Under the pieces are notes generated by a model, which saw nothing but the letters and a program-made list of their open reading frames with translations, ran no database searches and was not told where the DNA came from. This document shows positions 6,801 through 9,003 of a stretch of 9,003 nucleotides of DNA, piece by piece. Origin of the DNA: Actinomycetota bacterium (GTDB lineage Bacteria > Actinomycetota > Actinomycetes > Streptosporangiales > Streptosporangiaceae); contig PMOU01000264.1 of the NCBI GenBank assembly GCA_003161205.1, positions 1 through 9,003 of the forward strand, written 5' to 3'. Positions within the stretch are counted from its first letter, which is position 1; every line of letters starts with the position of its first letter. A program made the translations under genes and the position numbers.

Positions 6801-8439
6801 GCTCGCCCTGGCCGAACGGCTGACCGACGCCGAACGCCGCGCGCTGACCGCCTGGGCGCAGGCCCTGCGCAAAGTCGGGAAGGGCACCGGGAAGTACGCC
6901 CACCACTGGCGGGCCGTCGCCCAGCAGCAGATGGCGCAAGCCCAGCACGCGGTGCCGGTATGGATCATGCCGACCTACCGGGTCGTCGAATCCTTCGACC
7001 CGGCCACCACGATGTTCGACGTCGTCATCATCGACGAAAGCTCGCAGTGCGACCTGTTCGGCCTGGCCGCGCTCGGCATCGCCGGGCAGGCCGTCGTCGT
7101 CGGTGACGACAAGCAGATCAGCCCCCAGTCCGTCGGCGCCGACGAGTCCGCGGTGCACGAGCTGATCAGGCAGCACATCCCGGATCTGCCCCAGGCCGAG
7201 CTGCTCGACATCAAGACCAGCCTGTACGACCTGGCCAAGATGCGCTTCCCGGGCGTCACCATGCTCCGCGAGCACTTCCGCTGCCTGCCGGAGATCATCG
7301 AGTTCTCCAACCAGCTCTCCTACGGCGGCAAGATCCTGCCGCTCCGCGAACAGCCCGTCGACCCGGCCTGGCGCAGCGTCGTCGACGTGCACATCGGCGG
7401 CGGCTACCGGCAGCCCGGTACCGACACCAACCCCCCCGAAGCCGACTACATCGCCGGCAAGATCGTCGAGCTCTGCGCGGATCCGCGCTACGACGGCAAG
7501 ACCTTCGGCGTCATCTCGCTCCTCGGTGACGCCCAGGCCCAACTCATCCAGGGCAAGCTCATCGACGCCCTCGGCGAGCAGGAGGTGGAACGCAGGCGGA
7601 TCCGCTGCGGCAACGCCTATCACTTCCAGGGCGACGAGCGGCACGTCATGTTCCTCTCCCTCGTCGTCGCGGCCGGCGAGGGCCGGCGTATCGGGGCCAT
7701 GACCAAAGAGGCTGACCAGCAGCGCATCAACGTCGCCACCAGCCGCGCCAAGGACCAGATGTGGTGCATCCGCTCGATCTTCCCCGACGAGCTGCATCCC
7801 GATGACGTCCGCGGCCGGTTCATCCGCTACTGCCAGCAGCCCGCACGGGCCGACGACGCGACCAGCCCGCCCGAAGACCGGTTCGACTCCGACTTCGAAC
7901 GCGATGTCTTCCGCCACCTGGTCGCCCGCGGCTACCGGGTCAAGGTCCAGCACCGGGTGGGCCGCTTCCGCATCGACCTCGTCGTCGAAAGCCGGCGTGG
8001 CCGCCTGGCGGTCGAACTTGACGGGGACGCCTACCACAGCCCCGACCGCTGGGAAGCGGACCGGAACCGGCTGGCCATCCTCGAGCGGCTGGGCTGGACC
8101 TTCCACCGCATCCGCGGCAGCGCCTACTACCGCGACCCCGACGCCGCGCTGGCCAGCTTGTGGGACCGTCTCGAGGTCCTCGGGATCCGTCCCGCCGACG
8201 CGCCGGACTCCTCGCCGCCCCCGGCCGTGACCGGCGACGGCGCCGTCGGGGAAACGGCCGCCGATGACGTCGGCGCCCTGGCCGCCGAGGGCGAACACCC
8301 CGACTATTCCTATGTCCCGCGGCACGATTCCGGGCATCTCGTCCCGCCGGCGCCAGCCTCCCGCTTCACCTCCCCGATCTTCGCCGAACCGCCGCAGTGG
8401 ATGCCGGCCGCTCGCGATGGCGGCCGGCCCCTGGGATAA
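3889..8439 (+). CDS. SF1 helicase fused to a C-terminal Vsr/MTES_1575-like PD-(D/E)XK nuclease; candidate single-gene defence protein
   Basis: A 1516-residue cytoplasmic protein without membrane segments. Residues 1-340 are an N-terminal domain I do not recognise. The UPF1/Dna2-like helicase core then begins: Q-motif NPEQ at 355-358, Walker A GPPGTGKT at 375-382 (Lys 381), and motif Ia RVLVTSQ at 398-404. An insert of about 575 residues (425-1000) with coiled-coil-like helices near 460-480 follows. The core then resumes with PVWIMP at 1023-1028, Walker B IIDESSQ at 1047-1053, motif III VVGDDKQISPQ at 1070-1080, LREHFRC at 1126-1132, motif V YHFQGDE at 1244-1250 and motif VI NVATSRAK at 1281-1288. 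Residues 1332-1430 form a nuclease fold with Glu 1337, Asp 1363 (FRIDLVV), ELDGDAYH at 1376-1383 (Glu 1376) and Asp 1391/Arg 1392. The last 80 residues are a Pro/Ala-rich tail. All key residues are present, so an ATP-driven translocase with nuclease activity is expected. The order resembles DUF4011-helicase-Vsr defence proteins, though I cannot show DUF4011 here. The defence role is inferred; DNA repair is an alternative. Confidence 0.85.
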   Translation: MTKDVTIQQRAVRLLEYLEAVRGLREQPVRDIAEYQDRRWWAGDIPAHPSCVLSAAAGQPWLAVSKTQVPPAPRVPKDLAAYLPAGITDPEREPAFAADFDAAYAANPAEAARLTVLLHSYVEGPWRAWAPLARMTLTARKLYEDLYDLRLRLQRESAWIELVWGHGILSWTVDGTRIVHPLVTTQAQLSFNPDTGTICVEPEALVPHLEIELLQGLGLGGFDLLTDLRDRFRADPVGPFDERSRYLYEQLLAPLGLDGKVAEGTRPRPPALAPTITSTWVLLVRRRSTMFRRFFTNMRDALVAGQIGVAPPLAAVVADEPSRLDLDRGPGDDDYADHDYSGPAADRLLMPLATNPEQEKVARRLAEHRGVTVHGPPGTGKTHTIANLISHLVGQGKRVLVTSQKEQALVVLRDKIPESIRDLSVAVLGTSAASLAQLDQSVEAIYEHAVGLDRAPARARIAALDSHLDELNRDIGALRARIGASIARERDSYTVGTATHSPSTLGQWLAANEAGLGYIPDEIDPSAACPLSAAEIADLYQLAKALEPADCVQSRLYLPAAGELAPAAELARAAAELRDIRDRLAGTEDAVEDRLALEHLTLEDLFHLIDTVERSAHQLEQLEQPWLSAIRAELRNAVFAATWRDQMKAWREGIEELAAWQKRLLGHSVGLPDDGLPPKELIDQLQQLHDRLATGKGVSKTFQKDLYRVREACAVDEEPPRTAADAELCVTEARCRRRRYELILGWNEVAGRIDGPLIDPATSRPEYLLSQDLDDLDAAFAWEDRQWHVLGDRLRACGVRVAEHVTSANLAALAQTLRTAALHSAEKDLTARLTRVRQQLADGASHPQASGLWRLLLDAFDTPAWNQWDRIVGEVQRLRTLTGAAVRLDELTRRLTPVAPVWTSRIVGARGDEAVAGPAATALRAWEWRQADTWLTAITSADDPATLQRQLEGKLRAAATATADLTCESAWLALAERLTDAERRALTAWAQALRKVGKGTGKYAHHWRAVAQQQMAQAQHAVPVWIMPTYRVVESFDPATTMFDVVIIDESSQCDLFGLAALGIAGQAVVVGDDKQISPQSVGADESAVHELIRQHIPDLPQAELLDIKTSLYDLAKMRFPGVTMLREHFRCLPEIIEFSNQLSYGGKILPLREQPVDPAWRSVVDVHIGGGYRQPGTDTNPPEADYIAGKIVELCADPRYDGKTFGVISLLGDAQAQLIQGKLIDALGEQEVERRRIRCGNAYHFQGDERHVMFLSLVVAAGEGRRIGAMTKEADQQRINVATSRAKDQMWCIRSIFPDELHPDDVRGRFIRYCQQPARADDATSPPEDRFDSDFERDVFRHLVARGYRVKVQHRVGRFRIDLVVESRRGRLAVELDGDAYHSPDRWEADRNRLAILERLGWTFHRIRGSAYYRDPDAALASLWDRLEVLGIRPADAPDSSPPPAVTGDGAVGETAADDVGALAAEGEHPDYSYVPRHDSGHLVPPAPASRFTSPIFAEPPQWMPAARDGGRPLG

Positions 8440-8463
8440 GCGCGGGCTGGGTCCTTCCGCGAT

Positions 8464-8476
8464 CTAGCTAAGCTAG
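8464..8476. repeat. Palindrome CTAGCT-A-AGCTAG, 25 bases after the helicase stop
   Basis: Perfect 6-base arms sit around a single central A; after one mismatched base on each side the symmetry continues for two more pairs (GA/TC). It contains two CTAG tetranucleotides, which are rare in bacterial, especially high-GC, genomes. The loop is too small for a hairpin terminator and no T-run follows. A protein-binding or recombination site is possible. Confidence 0.45.
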
Positions 8477-8507
8477 TTCCGGGTGCTGGGGGACGCACCA
8501 CCGCCGT

Positions 8508-8672
8508 TCAGAAAAATGATCTTGTTAGGGTCCGATCCTCGGCGTCGATCAGGGCGGCGAGGGCCGGGGAACGACGCAGCTTGTCCAGGCAGCGGCCGCG
8601 AGTGGGGCCGATCGTCCCGACCGGGATGCCCAGCCGGGCACTGATCTCGGCGTAGGAGACCGGGGGGTCAGC
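8508..8672 (-). pseudogene. Remnant of a sigma-70 family sigma factor (region 4, C-terminal piece only)
   Basis: In the minus-strand frame ending at TGA 8510-8508 the translation reads ADPPVSYAEISARLGIPVGT, continuing IGPTRGRCLDKLRRSPALAA. This is the helix-turn-helix of sigma region 4 that binds the -35 element; the GPTRxRCLxxLRR pattern is typical of actinobacterial sigma factors. Only about 50 residues remain, where a functional factor has at least 170. No ATG, GTG or TTG start exists in this frame, and regions 2 and 3 are absent. Recognisable homology begins at about 8672, exactly where the OsmC gene ends: the OsmC TGA (8670-8668) lies inside the GCTGAC coding for Ala-Asp. The last codons (CTA ACA AGA TCA TTT TTC) are AT-rich and rare for this genome, so the homologous part may stop near 8529, with the remainder being read-through. 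I judge this a truncated, untranslated gene relic; a programmed fusion is unlikely. Confidence 0.7.
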
Positions 8673-9003
8673 CTTCGCGTCCTGGGGTGCTGGCGGCCCG
8701 CACGACGGCTTCGTGCCGGACCGGGAAGTTCACCGAGCTGGCGATGAAGCACCGGTCGTGGGCGTCCTGGTGCAGGGCGACGGCCTTCTCGATCATGTCC
8801 GGCGTCGACACGGTGACCCGCGGCCGGAGCACGACCTCGGTGAAGTGGCCGCCGCCGTCGGTGGTCTCGGTCATGACGCCGTGGGCCTCGTCGGTGTACC
8901 CGGTGACCACGATGCCGGACGCCGCGCAGGCGTGCAGGTAGGACAGCATGTGGCATTGCGCCAGCGCGGCCGTGAGCAGCTGCTCGGGGTTCCACCGTTC
9001 CGG
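8668..9003 (-). CDS. OsmC-family protein (thiol peroxidase-like), N-terminus off the right edge
   Basis: The 111 visible residues are open at the right edge and end at TGA 8670-8668. OsmC/Ohr-fold proteins are homodimeric, cytoplasmic, cysteine-based peroxidases that reduce organic hydroperoxides or related oxidants. Both expected cysteines are present: the peroxidatic one in LLTAALAQCHML (codon 8955-8953) and the resolving one in DRCFIASSVNFPV (codon 8751-8749). Family members are about 140 residues, so roughly 30 N-terminal residues are missing and the start is not visible. The motif RWNPEQLLTAALAQCH fits the OsmC/YhfA-like branch better than Ohr. The C-terminal stretch after the usual end near FPVRHE (RAASTPGREG) is probably an extra tail created where the gene meets the sigma-factor remnant. 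The gene converges on the helicase gene, and regulation is not visible in the window. Confidence 0.88.
   Translation of the reverse strand, partial: PERWNPEQLLTAALAQCHMLSYLHACAASGIVVTGYTDEAHGVMTETTDGGGHFTEVVLRPRVTVSTPDMIEKAVALHQDAHDRCFIASSVNFPVRHEAVVRAASTPGREG

Noticed and set aside
5950..8337. A 795-residue open frame on the minus strand opposite the helicase-nuclease gene
   Set aside because: It is antisense to the fully motif-bearing helicase frame. Its composition (Gly, Val, Asp, Ala repeats) is the usual by-product of GC-rich codons, and it shows no domain or ribosome site.
8435..8461. CGCGG/CCGCG inverted repeat at the end of the helicase gene as a terminator
   Set aside because: Five-base GC arms with a ten-base loop are common by chance at this base composition, and there is no U-tract.
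8482..8499. Hairpin GGTGC-N8-GCACC as a transcription terminator between the convergent genes
   Set aside because: The stem is only five pairs, the loop is eight bases and no T-run follows on either strand, so a terminator call is not supported.
8549..8995. A 148-residue minus-strand open frame overlapping the OsmC gene
   Set aside because: It is in a different frame from both OsmC and the sigma remnant and reads as Arg/His/Pro-rich low-complexity sequence.
1..9003. tRNA, rRNA, CRISPR arrays, transposase or integrase genes
   Set aside because: I looked for cloverleaf-like segments, regularly spaced repeats and DDE or recombinase motifs and found none.

Overview
The window is GC-rich throughout, with strong G/C preference at third codon positions, GTG starts and actinobacterial-style proteins. 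It most likely comes from an actinomycete chromosome (Streptomyces-like or a related order); I cannot place it more precisely.

Layout, left to right. (1) Positions 1-3460 hold three closely spaced minus-strand genes that look like one operon. In transcription order they are a 447-residue GH63-type glycosidase resembling glucosylglycerate/mannosylglycerate hydrolases, an HpcH/HpaI-family CoA-ester lyase of the malyl-CoA/beta-methylmalyl-CoA lyase type, and an acyl-CoA dehydrogenase whose C-terminus runs off the left edge. The last two match the pair used late in the ethylmalonyl-CoA pathway. (2) Positions 3461-3888 are a 428-base divergent intergenic region that turns AT-richer toward its right end. 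It carries a 7+7 inverted repeat and a 10-base tandem repeat. (3) Positions 3889-8439 are one plus-strand gene for a 1516-residue superfamily 1 helicase (UPF1/Dna2-like motifs). It has an uncharacterised N-terminal domain, a very long insert between motifs Ia and II, and a C-terminal Vsr/MTES_1575-like PD-(D/E)XK nuclease domain. (4) Positions 8440-8667 hold a CTAG-containing palindrome and a start-less remnant of a sigma-70 factor (region 4 only). (5) From 8668 to the right edge is the C-terminal part of an OsmC-family protein on the minus strand.

The most notable element is the helicase-nuclease. It has the domain order expected of a stand-alone anti-phage or anti-plasmid effector, sits alone between unrelated metabolic or stress genes, and lies next to a broken sigma-factor gene. 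This suggests that the locus has been rearranged. The defence role is inferred from architecture and context only.
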